From: Maribacter sp.
GTDB taxonomy: Bacteria > Bacteroidota > Bacteroidia > Flavobacteriales > Flavobacteriaceae
DNA length: 64,000 nt
Reading direction: 5' to 3'
Assembly: GCA_020629415.1 (NCBI GenBank)
Contig: JAHDDL010000020.1
Span: forward strand, 1 to 64,000
Each line of letters starts with the position of its first letter. The stretch's first letter is position 1. Below are positions 16,971 to 25,389 of the stretch, piece by piece. Under the pieces are notes generated by a model, which made no database searches, was not told where the DNA came from, and worked only from the letters and a program-made list of their open reading frames with translations. The position numbers and the translations under genes are program-made.

Positions 16971-18425
16971 ATGAAACATATAAAATATTTAATAATTGCA
17001 GTAACGGTATCCGTATTTGTTTCCTGTGATAGTGAAGAGTTTTTAAATCCATTGCCAGACACTGCTGTTGCGGTAGATGGGTTCTTTCAATCAGATGCTG
17101 ATGTGTTATCCGGTATTTATGGTATATATGACGCCTTGCAAGGTGTTAATAGTAATACCGAGTCTAATATAGGCAACTTTAACAGAGGTGTACAATTTGA
17201 GCACCTTTTAACAGAGCACAGAACGGATAATACAAGAAATGCTACCCTTGAGGGTTCTAAAGCTGATTTTCATAGATATGTGGTCAATGCCAACAATGTT
17301 GAATCAGAAGATTATTACGCATCTATGTATGAAGTAATTTTTAGGGCTAACAATATATTGGATTTTATAGATGTGGCAGATGAAGGTAATCAGGCTAAAT
17401 ATGCTGCAGAAGCAAAATTTCTAAGAGCATATGCTTACTTTAAATTGGTAAGAATGTTCGGTGATGTGCCGTTGGTGACATCAGTAGTGGGTCCTACGGA
17501 TAATGAAGCTCTATTTACTAGAATTCCTTCAGCTCAGGTTTATGATCAGATCATAGCAGATTTACAAGAAGCGGCAAGTGAATTGGATAATTCATCTAAA
17601 TCTAGGGCTTCTAAAGCCGCGGCCCAAGGTGTATTGGCCAAGGTGTATTTGTCATTGGCATCTCCTGATTATGCTGCTGCACGCCAATTATGCGAATCTA
17701 TAGTAAACAGCGGTCAATTTAGTTTAATGAGTGATTTTCACGATGTTTTTTATGATGAACTGAACAACGAAATAATTTTTGCCATTCAGTATATTCCAGG
17801 AAACAGTGCGGAAAGTCAAAGTTTTTCATCTGAATTTACTTCTTCTATACGTGCAGGACAAGAAGACGGTCAAAACATTGTTAATGATAATCTAAGGTTA
17901 GATTTTATAGCCTTTGGAGGAAATAGAACGGAAACTTCAATTACTGATCTAAATGGTTCGCTTTTGGACGATAGAAATGAGGTAGCCAAATTTTTCCCGG
18001 ACGGCTTTGATTCTACAGCTGAACCAGCATACGGCCCTAATGCCCGTAATGCCGGTAATGACTATATAGCTTTACGTTATGCAGATGTTCTTTTAATGCA
18101 TGTGGAAGCTATAATGGCAGGTGCCGCATCTACTACAGATGCTGCGGCCTTGGCATCTTTTCAAGCGGTAAGGGATAGAGCCGGTTTAACTGATGCAGTT
18201 TCTAGTATTACAAAGGAAGAACTTTTAACGGAAAGAAGAGTTGAGTTGGCCTTTGAAAATCAGCGTTGGTTCGATCTACTAAGATTCGGTGTTGCCGAGG
18301 CTGTATTAAGTGCTCATTCTGCTGAAATGGGATATGTGTTCGATGCTAGAAAATTATTGTTGCCTATACCGGCAAGAGAAATAAATATAAGTGGTGGACT
18401 TTTGACACAAAACCCGGGATATTAA
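16971..18425 (+). CDS. susD: SusD-family surface glycan-binding lipoprotein
   Basis: Surface lipoprotein that forms the lid over SusC and binds oligosaccharides. The 484 residues begin with a lipoprotein signal peptide, with lipidated C19 in VFVSC. The following DSEE fits the acidic surface-export signal of Bacteroidota lipoproteins. TPR-like helices and the RagB/SusD C-terminal motifs are visible: TERRVELAFENQRWFDLLRFG, then LLPIPAREI and LTQNPGY at the very end, typical of the family. It is translated 18 bases after susC and 19 bases before the next PKD lipoprotein, so it belongs to the same operon. Confidence 0.95.
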   Translation: MKHIKYLIIAVTVSVFVSCDSEEFLNPLPDTAVAVDGFFQSDADVLSGIYGIYDALQGVNSNTESNIGNFNRGVQFEHLLTEHRTDNTRNATLEGSKADFHRYVVNANNVESEDYYASMYEVIFRANNILDFIDVADEGNQAKYAAEAKFLRAYAYFKLVRMFGDVPLVTSVVGPTDNEALFTRIPSAQVYDQIIADLQEAASELDNSSKSRASKAAAQGVLAKVYLSLASPDYAAARQLCESIVNSGQFSLMSDFHDVFYDELNNEIIFAIQYIPGNSAESQSFSSEFTSSIRAGQEDGQNIVNDNLRLDFIAFGGNRTETSITDLNGSLLDDRNEVAKFFPDGFDSTAEPAYGPNARNAGNDYIALRYADVLLMHVEAIMAGAASTTDAAALASFQAVRDRAGLTDAVSSITKEELLTERRVELAFENQRWFDLLRFGVAEAVLSAHSAEMGYVFDARKLLLPIPAREINISGGLLTQNPGY

Positions 18426-18444
18426 ATTTTAAAACTTTTAAACT

Positions 18445-19266
18445 ATGAAAATTAAACAAAATATTTTCCGAAAAACAACGCTACTGCTATTTACTGTAGT
18501 ATTGGCAAGTTCTTTTGTTGGTTGTGTTGGTTCAGATACTTTTAGGGATGATTTGCCAGATTCCAATTCTAAGGCAGATACAATATTTCCAGAAGCTAAT
18601 TTTGACTATACGGCTGATCAAGAAGATTTTACGATCATAAACTTTACAGATCTTTCAACAGAGGCATCTTCCTATTTATGGGATTTTGGTGGTGGTGAAA
18701 CATCTACAGATCGCGATCCTACTTTTCAATTTCCTGGAGAAGGGACGTTTCCTGTTACTTTAGTTTCTAGTGATGGTAACGGTGTTACTTCTACAATTAC
18801 TTTAGATGTAGTCGTTGTAGATGAGTTAGTTGCTGCTTTTCAATGTCCAGATTTTTTATGTAGCCCAAGAACGCCATGGGCTGGTGTGGATAGAGGAACA
18901 ACAAGTTCTTATTCGGCAAGTTCTTCACCAACTCCACCAGAAGGTAATGGTGCTGCCAAATTAAGTAGTAGTTCTAATTTCCTTGATCAAAGTATTCGTG
19001 TAGTAGCAGGTGCAACTTATGAAGTAACATTTTGGTATGTTAGTAAAACTACCGGTACTTCTGCGGGTACTTTGTTGATCGAAGATGCTGACACCGGTGA
19101 TGATTTTCTTTTACAGGAAATTCCGTTGACCGATCAAGCTTCGGCCTATGTTCAAACATCGTTCACTTTTACAACAGGTGAGGCAACTGAGAATATGAGA
19201 TTCAATATAGAATATGCCGGGACAGAATGCAGGTTCTCTAAAATTAGTATTGATAGGCTAAATTAA
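18445..19266 (+). CDS. PKD-domain lipoprotein, likely surface alginate-binding protein
   Basis: A 273-residue lipoprotein in the position usually taken by SusE/SusF or another surface glycan-binding protein. The signal peptide ends at lipidated C27 (FVGC). Residues about 47-125 form a PKD domain with YLWDFGGGE and FPVTLVSSDGNG. The C-terminal half (about 130-273) is a Ser/Thr-rich beta-sandwich with the pattern of a carbohydrate-binding module (YEVTFWYVSK and RFSKISIDRL at the end). It has no catalytic signature. By context it should hold alginate at the cell surface. The binding function is inferred from position and fold type only. Confidence 0.75.
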   Translation: MKIKQNIFRKTTLLLFTVVLASSFVGCVGSDTFRDDLPDSNSKADTIFPEANFDYTADQEDFTIINFTDLSTEASSYLWDFGGGETSTDRDPTFQFPGEGTFPVTLVSSDGNGVTSTITLDVVVVDELVAAFQCPDFLCSPRTPWAGVDRGTTSSYSASSSPTPPEGNGAAKLSSSSNFLDQSIRVVAGATYEVTFWYVSKTTGTSAGTLLIEDADTGDDFLLQEIPLTDQASAYVQTSFTFTTGEATENMRFNIEYAGTECRFSKISIDRLN

Positions 19267-19417
19267 TGATAGCTCTTGAAAAGATAGTTTAGAAATGTTT
19301 TTGCTTTTAAGTGCGGTTTCATTTTTAAATTATCCTTCAAGACATCATGTATTCTCTTAAGCGGAAATTTCAACTGTTTAAGAAGCATCTAACAAAAAAT
19401 TAAAAAAATATAATATT

Positions 19418-20860
19418 ATGAGTTTAATAAAAAAAGGAATTAGTGCCCTTTTAATAACCGGTTTGATCATGTCATGTGATGAAGATGGTTATGAGCCAAT
19501 TGAGCCGGTAGATTCTTCTGGTGGTTCTATTGGGAGTGTGTTTTCAAGTTTTGATGTATCGGCTAGTGGAGATGGTACAATTGTTACGGTAAAACCATTG
19601 ACTGTAGGTGTAGATTCATACGTCATTGACTTTGGTGATGGTAGCAGTCCGTTAACCGCATTGCAAGGAGAGTCCGCTACGTATGATTATTCTAATGTAG
19701 AAGCATCTGCAGATTATACAATTACTGTAACTACCAAGGCGGCAGGGCAGGCAGATCTTGTAAAGACCGAAGATATTACGGTTGAGCATACCGTACCTTC
19801 TATTGATACAGCCCCCAGTTCACCAGAGATCAAAAGATATAATATATTGAACATTTATACGGATGCAAGTTCTGTTGGTTCAGCAGGTACAGGTGGCAAG
19901 GCTATTGTTTTGGATTCTGGTAACAATTTATTGGAATTTTCTAGGTTGCACAGTACCGTTGGAGAGTTTGCACTGAGTGATGAGGTTGTTGCGGCAGATG
20001 CGTTCTATAGCGGTGTAGGTTCTAATGATATTCATTTTGATGTGTATTCTGAGTTTGCCACAGGTATAGACAAGTTAAAGATTACTTTAGTGGATAGCAC
20101 CAATGGTACCAGCCATGTAATTGATGACTTGGATTTGATTGATGGTGAATGGACAGGGTTTGATTTTAGTTTGGCAACGGATTTTTCTACGCCGGTTACT
20201 CAATTCGAAACTATTCTTTTTGAAGTAGGAAGTACTGGTACTGCAAATGATCATGCAACCATTACCGTAGATAATATTTATATGTCAAGAATGACGGGTG
20301 CTACAATTTTGAACGGTGATTTTGAGGATGGTCAAGATTTCTGGAAATGGTCAACATTTACAGACGGTAATACCAATCCTTTTGGATCTAGTTCTGATGG
20401 TTCTAACCAAGATTATGACGGGGTTGATACCGGCAGTAAGACAAGAGGAGCTAAGTGGTCATCAAGTCAATCTGGCGGAGACCTAAGAACTTCTAGTTCT
20501 AGATATGCCTATCAAGAGCTTATTTTGGAGCCTGGCACAGATTATATTTTAGAGTATCAATATGCTATTAAAGACGATAGTGGTACGGATCCTATAGGCG
20601 GCAGAAAAGTAGTTGGCCTGATCTTGAACGGTCACTATGATGATGGTGCGGATGCCGTTGATAATATTGGGGATAATTTAGGTTTTAACGAAGGTTATGT
20701 TGCAGAAGGTAAGTTTTCTGATACTACAGATGGTGCAGGTACGTTGGTACAGATTCCATTTACTGCAAACGATAGTGGAGAAGTTGCCATAATGTTCTAT
20801 GCGGTAACTCCAAAAGATGCATATGTAGATAATGTGAAGGTTCGTTCAGTGAATCCTTAA
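19418..20860 (+). CDS. Large PKD/CBM-like lipoprotein of the alginate locus
   Basis: A 480-residue lipoprotein with C20 in IMSC followed by DEDG, the acidic surface-export signal. Residues about 40-125 resemble a PKD domain (VDSYVIDFGDGSS). A middle domain (about 140-290) reads as a beta-sandwich ending in ATITVDNIYMSRM. The C-terminal domain (about 295-480) starts LNGDFEDGQDFWKWS and ends AYVDNVKVRS, the pattern of CBM4/CBM6-like jelly rolls. No active-site motif is seen. It directly precedes the first alginate lyase (10-base gap) and is separated from the previous gene by 151 bases. It likely binds alginate at the cell surface, by context only. Confidence 0.7.
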   Translation: MSLIKKGISALLITGLIMSCDEDGYEPIEPVDSSGGSIGSVFSSFDVSASGDGTIVTVKPLTVGVDSYVIDFGDGSSPLTALQGESATYDYSNVEASADYTITVTTKAAGQADLVKTEDITVEHTVPSIDTAPSSPEIKRYNILNIYTDASSVGSAGTGGKAIVLDSGNNLLEFSRLHSTVGEFALSDEVVAADAFYSGVGSNDIHFDVYSEFATGIDKLKITLVDSTNGTSHVIDDLDLIDGEWTGFDFSLATDFSTPVTQFETILFEVGSTGTANDHATITVDNIYMSRMTGATILNGDFEDGQDFWKWSTFTDGNTNPFGSSSDGSNQDYDGVDTGSKTRGAKWSSSQSGGDLRTSSSRYAYQELILEPGTDYILEYQYAIKDDSGTDPIGGRKVVGLILNGHYDDGADAVDNIGDNLGFNEGYVAEGKFSDTTDGAGTLVQIPFTANDSGEVAIMFYAVTPKDAYVDNVKVRSVNP

Positions 20861-20870
20861 TTTATAATTT

Positions 20871-21785
20871 ATGCAAAACACCCGAAACGGAATATTGGTA
20901 TTTATAGTATTGCTATTTCTATCTGTAAACGCTACTTCTCAAAAACAGAAAAGTAGCGTTTCAGAATCGGATGTAGAACTAAAAAAAATCAAAAAAAAGA
21001 AGAAAAAGAAAGTCAGGTTACCCCAAATCGATTTAAACAATTGGAAGGTTACAATTCCTGAAGGTAGTGGTAAAGGAGGGGCAATCAGTGTAGCACCGCC
21101 AGAAATTTTAAATTATGCTACAAATGAGGTGCTTAAGCCTTATATGTATAATGATTCTACAAAAGGTGCACTTACGTTCTATGCTTACCCCACCTCGGCA
21201 ACCACCGCTAACACTAAATATTCCAGGTCAGAACTTAGGGAGCAAATGGTTCCTGGAAACGACAACGTAAATTGGACTTTCAAGCAAGGAGGCACATTAA
21301 GTGCAAAATTATCTGTTGATGAAGTTTCTAGAGATAAAAACGGTAAGTACCATAAAGTAATCATTCTACAGATTCATGGTCGCTTGACCAATAATCAAAA
21401 AGAGTTAATAAAACAAAAGGATAATAATGCACCGCCGGTATTAAAAATATATTGGCAGAACGGTAAAATTAGGGTCAAAACAAAAAAATTAAAATATGCA
21501 GATGTGAATGCTATGGGTATATTACATGAAGAGGCGTGGACAGATGATGAGGGTTTCAATTTTGAAGAAGAAGTGGGCTTTGGTAAATTTCAAATAGAAG
21601 TAAAAGTTACGGATGGTAAAATGGTGGTTTCACTGAACAAAAATGAATATGCCGTTTATGACGATTTTAATATGAAAAGATGGGGCGTTTTTGAGAATTA
21701 TTTTAAAGCAGGAAATTATTTTCAAAGTAGGGATGAAGGTTCATTTGCCAAGGTCAGTTTTTATGAACTTGAAGTGAAGCATTAA
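20871..21785 (+). CDS. Alginate lyase, polysaccharide lyase family 7 (soluble form)
   Basis: Cuts alginate by beta-elimination, leaving unsaturated uronate ends. The 304 residues have a type I signal peptide (cleavage near S23/Q24), a very basic linker (residues 38-49, nine Lys and one Arg in twelve) and one Alginate_lyase2 jelly-roll domain. The three family motifs are present: YSRSELR (117-123), QIH (167-169) and YFKAGNYFQ (277-285). Ile in QIH is usually linked to G- or MG-block preference rather than poly-M. There is no lipobox and no type IX sorting domain, so it is periplasmic or released. It is followed after 10 bases by a paralogue. Confidence 0.92.
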   Translation: MQNTRNGILVFIVLLFLSVNATSQKQKSSVSESDVELKKIKKKKKKKVRLPQIDLNNWKVTIPEGSGKGGAISVAPPEILNYATNEVLKPYMYNDSTKGALTFYAYPTSATTANTKYSRSELREQMVPGNDNVNWTFKQGGTLSAKLSVDEVSRDKNGKYHKVIILQIHGRLTNNQKELIKQKDNNAPPVLKIYWQNGKIRVKTKKLKYADVNAMGILHEEAWTDDEGFNFEEEVGFGKFQIEVKVTDGKMVVSLNKNEYAVYDDFNMKRWGVFENYFKAGNYFQSRDEGSFAKVSFYELEVKH

Positions 21786-21795
21786 TAAAAAATAT

Positions 21796-22773
21796 ATGAT
21801 TATAGATTACAAGTTACTTTTCAATAAAACTGTGGTATTAAATTGCTTTTTCGCATTTGTAATAATGCTTGCCATAACAAGTTGTAGTAACGATGCAGAG
21901 GTGACTGAAGAAGAAATTGTTCAAGAAGAAGTAATTGAAGAAGAAGAGGTCGAAGAAAATACCGAGACCCAAGAAGAGGAGGTAGTTGAAGAAGTACAGG
22001 TAGAAGGAGTAGACTTCTTTCTGCCCAATATTGATTTAAGTAATTGGAAAGTTACACTGCCAATTGGTAGTCCAGATGAGGTAGAGCCACCGGAAATTAT
22101 GGATTATGCTACCGATGAAAGGTTGATGCCTTATATGTATAATGATTCTACAGATGGTTCTTTGGTGTTTTATACAACACCGGGTTCCTCAACGGCCAAC
22201 TCTTCGTACTCAAGAACTGAGCTAAGAGAACAAATGGTGCCTGGTAGTAACAGTACAAATTGGACTTTTACAGAAGGTGGTCGTATGAAGGGAACTTTAT
22301 CCGTGCCTGAAATTACTACAGATGCAAGTGGTGAATTTCATAGAACGTTAGTAATGCAAATTCATGGTAGGCTAACAAATGAACAGCGAGACTTAATAGG
22401 GGAAGATGATAATAATGCTCCGCCAATGTTAAAAATATATTGGCAAAAAGGTAAGGTTAGAGTGCTTACCAAAAAACTGAAAGATCTTAATGCTACTGAT
22501 GAGGAGATATTGCATACGAATGCTTGGGAAGATAATGAAGGTCATACTTTCCCAGAGAATATAGGTGCTAATACATTTGTTTTGGAGATTATTGCCACAG
22601 ACGGTAGGCTAGAGGTTATTTTAAATGAAACGGATTCTGTGGTGTATGAAGATATTCATATGCAAAAGTGGAGTGTTTTTGAAAACTATTTTAAAGCGGG
22701 AAATTATTTGCAGACCCTAGATGCCGGTGCGTCTGCTAAAGTCAAATATTATGAATTAGAAGTTATGCATTAG
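21796..22773 (+). CDS. Alginate lyase, polysaccharide lyase family 7 (lipoprotein form)
   Basis: Paralogue of the preceding lyase (325 residues). The same catalytic motifs are present (YSRTELR, QIH, YFKAGNYLQ), and long stretches match between the two, including the N-terminal block NWKVT and PYMYNDST, so they arose by tandem duplication. It differs at the N-terminus: a lipoprotein signal with C30 in ITSC, then a very acidic linker (residues 33-73, 21 Asp/Glu of 41). It should be anchored in the outer membrane, probably facing out, and produce oligomers for the SusCD pair. It is the last lyase gene of the operon. It cannot be told from sequence whether it is endo- or exolytic. Confidence 0.92.
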   Translation: MIIDYKLLFNKTVVLNCFFAFVIMLAITSCSNDAEVTEEEIVQEEVIEEEEVEENTETQEEEVVEEVQVEGVDFFLPNIDLSNWKVTLPIGSPDEVEPPEIMDYATDERLMPYMYNDSTDGSLVFYTTPGSSTANSSYSRTELREQMVPGSNSTNWTFTEGGRMKGTLSVPEITTDASGEFHRTLVMQIHGRLTNEQRDLIGEDDNNAPPMLKIYWQKGKVRVLTKKLKDLNATDEEILHTNAWEDNEGHTFPENIGANTFVLEIIATDGRLEVILNETDSVVYEDIHMQKWSVFENYFKAGNYLQTLDAGASAKVKYYELEVMH

Positions 22774-22837
22774 TAATGTGCTATACATATACCTAGTGCA
22801 ATTAAGAAAGTTGTTTAGTTGAATTTGTTGAAATGAG

Positions 22838-22868
22838 TTTGCCAGTCTTTCGTTAGGCTGGTAAATTT
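22838..22868 (+). terminator. Weak terminator-like hairpin after the lyase genes
   Basis: TTTGCCAGTC pairs with GGCTGGTAAA (22838-22847 with 22856-22865, two G-U pairs, loop of 8), but only three T follow. It may end or dampen the alginate transcript before the regulator gene. Confidence 0.35.
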
Positions 22869-22995
22869 CATGAAAGTTCGCTTCCTAGTACGAGTAATTA
22901 TCAATGCAAATAAAACTTCGTATTTTAGCGAGTTGTTTTACATTTTTTCGGATGGGCAAATTAGACAAATGGTTTTCCTTTAAAGCAAGATATAT

Positions 22996-23697
22996 ATGAA
23001 ATTAGAGATTCTCACGAAGACAGAAAATCAGGAAATACAAAATGAGATTATTGTTCAGCTAAGAGATTTAATGAACAATAAAAATCTTGAGCCTGGTGAC
23101 AAGTTACCATCGGAAAGAATGTTGTCCGACAAATTTGGAGTGAGTCGAAACAATGTTCGGGAGGCAATTCAAAAATTGGAGTTTTATGGTATTTTAATCT
23201 CTAAACCTCAAAGTGGAACCTTTGTAGCGGATATTGGGCAAGTGGCCATGAACGGGATGGTGAACGATATTCTTAGATTAGATGAGCCAGATTTTAAGTC
23301 TTTGGTTGAAACTAGAATTTTATTGGAACTTAAAACGGTAAGGCTTGCGGCAAGAAGAAGAACAGATGATGATTTAAGACTAATGAAAACTGCGTTAGAT
23401 GCTTACCGTGAAAAAGTAAATAATGGAGAAGATGCCGTTCAAGAAGACCTCTTGTTTCATCTAGCTATTGCACGTGCTAGTGGTAATAGTACCATGAACA
23501 CATTCATGCTTATCATTACACCAGAAATATTGGTAAATTTTGAAAAATATCATGTATGTGATAAAGACATGGCCTTTAGGGGTATTGAAGAACACCAAGA
23601 TATATTCAACGCTATAGAAAAACAAGATCCTCAACTGGCAAAAGAGAAAATGAAAGTTCACTTTAAAAACCTTTATCAGTTTTGCTATAATATTTAA
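22996..23697 (+). CDS. GntR-family (FadR/FCD) transcriptional regulator
   Basis: DNA-binding regulator of 233 residues. The N-terminal winged helix (about 15-80) carries the GntR hallmark LEPGDKLPSERMLSDKFGVSRNNVREAIQ-type sequence (seen from residue 35). The C-terminal FCD all-helical domain (about 95-225) has the expected metal/ligand positions: Asp and His in EDLLFHLAIA, His in EEHQDIF and His in MKVHFKNL. FCD regulators typically sense organic or sugar acids, so an alginate-derived product such as ketodeoxygluconate is a reasonable effector. It probably binds the TGGT-AA-ACCA sites before susC. GntR genes of this kind are regular members of flavobacterial alginate loci. Confidence 0.88.
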   Translation: MKLEILTKTENQEIQNEIIVQLRDLMNNKNLEPGDKLPSERMLSDKFGVSRNNVREAIQKLEFYGILISKPQSGTFVADIGQVAMNGMVNDILRLDEPDFKSLVETRILLELKTVRLAARRRTDDDLRLMKTALDAYREKVNNGEDAVQEDLLFHLAIARASGNSTMNTFMLIITPEILVNFEKYHVCDKDMAFRGIEEHQDIFNAIEKQDPQLAKEKMKVHFKNLYQFCYNI

Positions 23698-23797
23698 GAC
23701 AGAGTAGGTATTGTAAAATGCTGATTATGGCTTAAAGCAAATTATTTATATTCAATTTTTGTCGACAATAACACCAAACGACCAAAGAAATTATTAA

Positions 23798-25069
23798 ATG
23801 GAGAACTCGGTTAAAGTATCTGTCTGGAAAAAAATATTAGCGTTAGTATTGGCATTCGGACCTGGTATTTTTGCAATTGGGTATACTATAGGTACCGGTA
23901 GTGTAACCTCAATGATTGTTGCAGGTAGTACTTATGGTATGCAGCTTTTATGGGTATTATTGTTAAGTTGTGTTTTTTCGGGTTTGTTGATGTATGCCTA
24001 TGGAAATTTTGCATTGGTTACAGGTGAAACAGCTTTGTACGCTTTCAAGAAACATTTGAAGTGGGGAAAACTCATTGCTATACTGATTATTTTAGGTATC
24101 TCCTTTGGTCAGTGGAATTCGTTAATGGGTATACTGGGCATTTCTGCCAATATTATCTATGAGATATTTTTAATTTATTTCCCCAGTTTGGCAGCTTTAA
24201 AATATGAGGCCGTATTGATAATAGCCATAACCGTTATTGTCCTGTTCTATGGTCTGTTGCTTGTAGGTAAGTATGCTTTTTTTGAAAAAATACTTGTCAT
24301 TTTTGTTACCATAATGGGGCTATCCTTTATTATATCGCTCTTTATGGTAAACCCTTTGCCAGTTGAAGTCATTAAAGGATTGATACCCACAATTCCTAAA
24401 GTTGAAGGAGGTCAAATGATGGTCGCTGCCTTTGTAGGTACCACTATGGCGGCAGCTACATTTTTGTCAAGACCTCTTTTTGTAAAAGGAAAAGGCTGGA
24501 CAATTAAAAATCGTGGGCAGCAAAAGAAAGATGCTATTATAGCGGCTTCATTGGTATTTTTTATCAGTGCTTCTGTAATGGCGGTGGCTTGTGGAGCGTT
24601 GTATCATCAAGGACAACCGGTTACCAAAGTTTTGGATATGGTAAATACCCTAGAACCGGTGGCAGGTAAATTTGCCCTTACGCTTTTCTTTTTTGGGACC
24701 TTAAGTGCAGGTTTATCATCTATTTTTCCATGTTTATTGATAGCGCCAATTTTGTTGGCTGATTACCAATCCGGTGAATTGGATACCAACTCCAAACAAT
24801 TTAGGATAATAACGGCGATCGCTTCTATGTTCGCTCTTATCGTTCCAATATATGGTGCCAATCCAATTCAAATGCAAATACTTTCTCAAGTATTCAATGT
24901 ATTTGTACTGCCACTAGTAATCCTAGGAATTATCCTTCTCATTAACAATAAAAAAATAATGGCGAACTACAAGGCGGGCATATGGCTTAATTTAGGCTTG
25001 TTTGCAGCTCTTTTCTTTGCCTGTGTTATTTCTTACAATGGTATAGTTGCCTTGTTGGATTATTTTTGA
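23798..25069 (+). CDS. Nramp-fold transporter with altered metal-site motifs
   Basis: Integral inner-membrane protein (423 residues, about 11 hydrophobic segments) with the LeuT-type Nramp fold. The TM1 start GPG (21-23) and the following GxxLLWVLLLS are Nramp-like. The canonical DPGN of TM1 is replaced by GTGS (32-35), and the TM6 MPH by MAA (217-219), so the Asp, Asn and His that hold Mn2+ or Fe2+ and protons are missing and only the Met remains. It is thus probably not a typical manganese transporter and could carry Mg2+, another cation or an organic solute. It lies 100 bases after the GntR gene on the same strand, so it may belong to the alginate locus. Confidence 0.75.
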   Translation: MENSVKVSVWKKILALVLAFGPGIFAIGYTIGTGSVTSMIVAGSTYGMQLLWVLLLSCVFSGLLMYAYGNFALVTGETALYAFKKHLKWGKLIAILIILGISFGQWNSLMGILGISANIIYEIFLIYFPSLAALKYEAVLIIAITVIVLFYGLLLVGKYAFFEKILVIFVTIMGLSFIISLFMVNPLPVEVIKGLIPTIPKVEGGQMMVAAFVGTTMAAATFLSRPLFVKGKGWTIKNRGQQKKDAIIAASLVFFISASVMAVACGALYHQGQPVTKVLDMVNTLEPVAGKFALTLFFFGTLSAGLSSIFPCLLIAPILLADYQSGELDTNSKQFRIITAIASMFALIVPIYGANPIQMQILSQVFNVFVLPLVILGIILLINNKKIMANYKAGIWLNLGLFAALFFACVISYNGIVALLDYF

Positions 25070-25133
25070 TCACGAGGAATATCCCCATTTTATTTTTTCA
25101 AAACATCCGATCATTTTAGAATAAGATTAATGG

Positions 25134-25141
25134 TATCTTTG
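25134..25141 (+). promoter_or_regulatory. Candidate -7 element of tRNA-Val(GAC)
   Basis: TATCTTTG matches TAnnTTTG and lies 21 bases before the tRNA. There is no TTG at the proper distance upstream. Confidence 0.5.
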
Positions 25142-25162
25142 CTTTTCTAAAAAGATTTTGAG

Positions 25163-25237
25163 GGGATATTAGCTCAGTTGGTTTAGAGCGCTGCCTTGAC
25201 AGGGCAGAGGTCACCGGTTCGAATCCAGTATATCCCA
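25163..25237 (+). tRNA. tRNA-Val, anticodon GAC
   Basis: A 75-nt cloverleaf. The acceptor stem is GGGATAT/ATATCCC (perfect), the D stem GCTC/GAGC, and the anticodon stem CTGCC/GGCAG with loop TTGACAG, giving anticodon GAC. The T arm is ACCGG-TTCGAAT-CCAGT, which leaves a C-A mismatch at the third pair (51-63). In tRNA-Val(TAC) at 12.9 kb this pair is T-A. The CCA end is not fully encoded. A T run follows but I see no hairpin terminator. Confidence 0.93.
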
Positions 25238-25389
25238 CATTTTTTATCGGATTGATCTAAATTTTCAGATAGGCATTGTTTCTTTTATTCAAGTTAAATA
25301 GTTGCCTTCTTTCTACAATCTATGGTTGTTTCCTTCGTTTATTATCAGAGGCTTATGGTTTAAAAAGAACGAGTAAGTGAATTGGGTTT

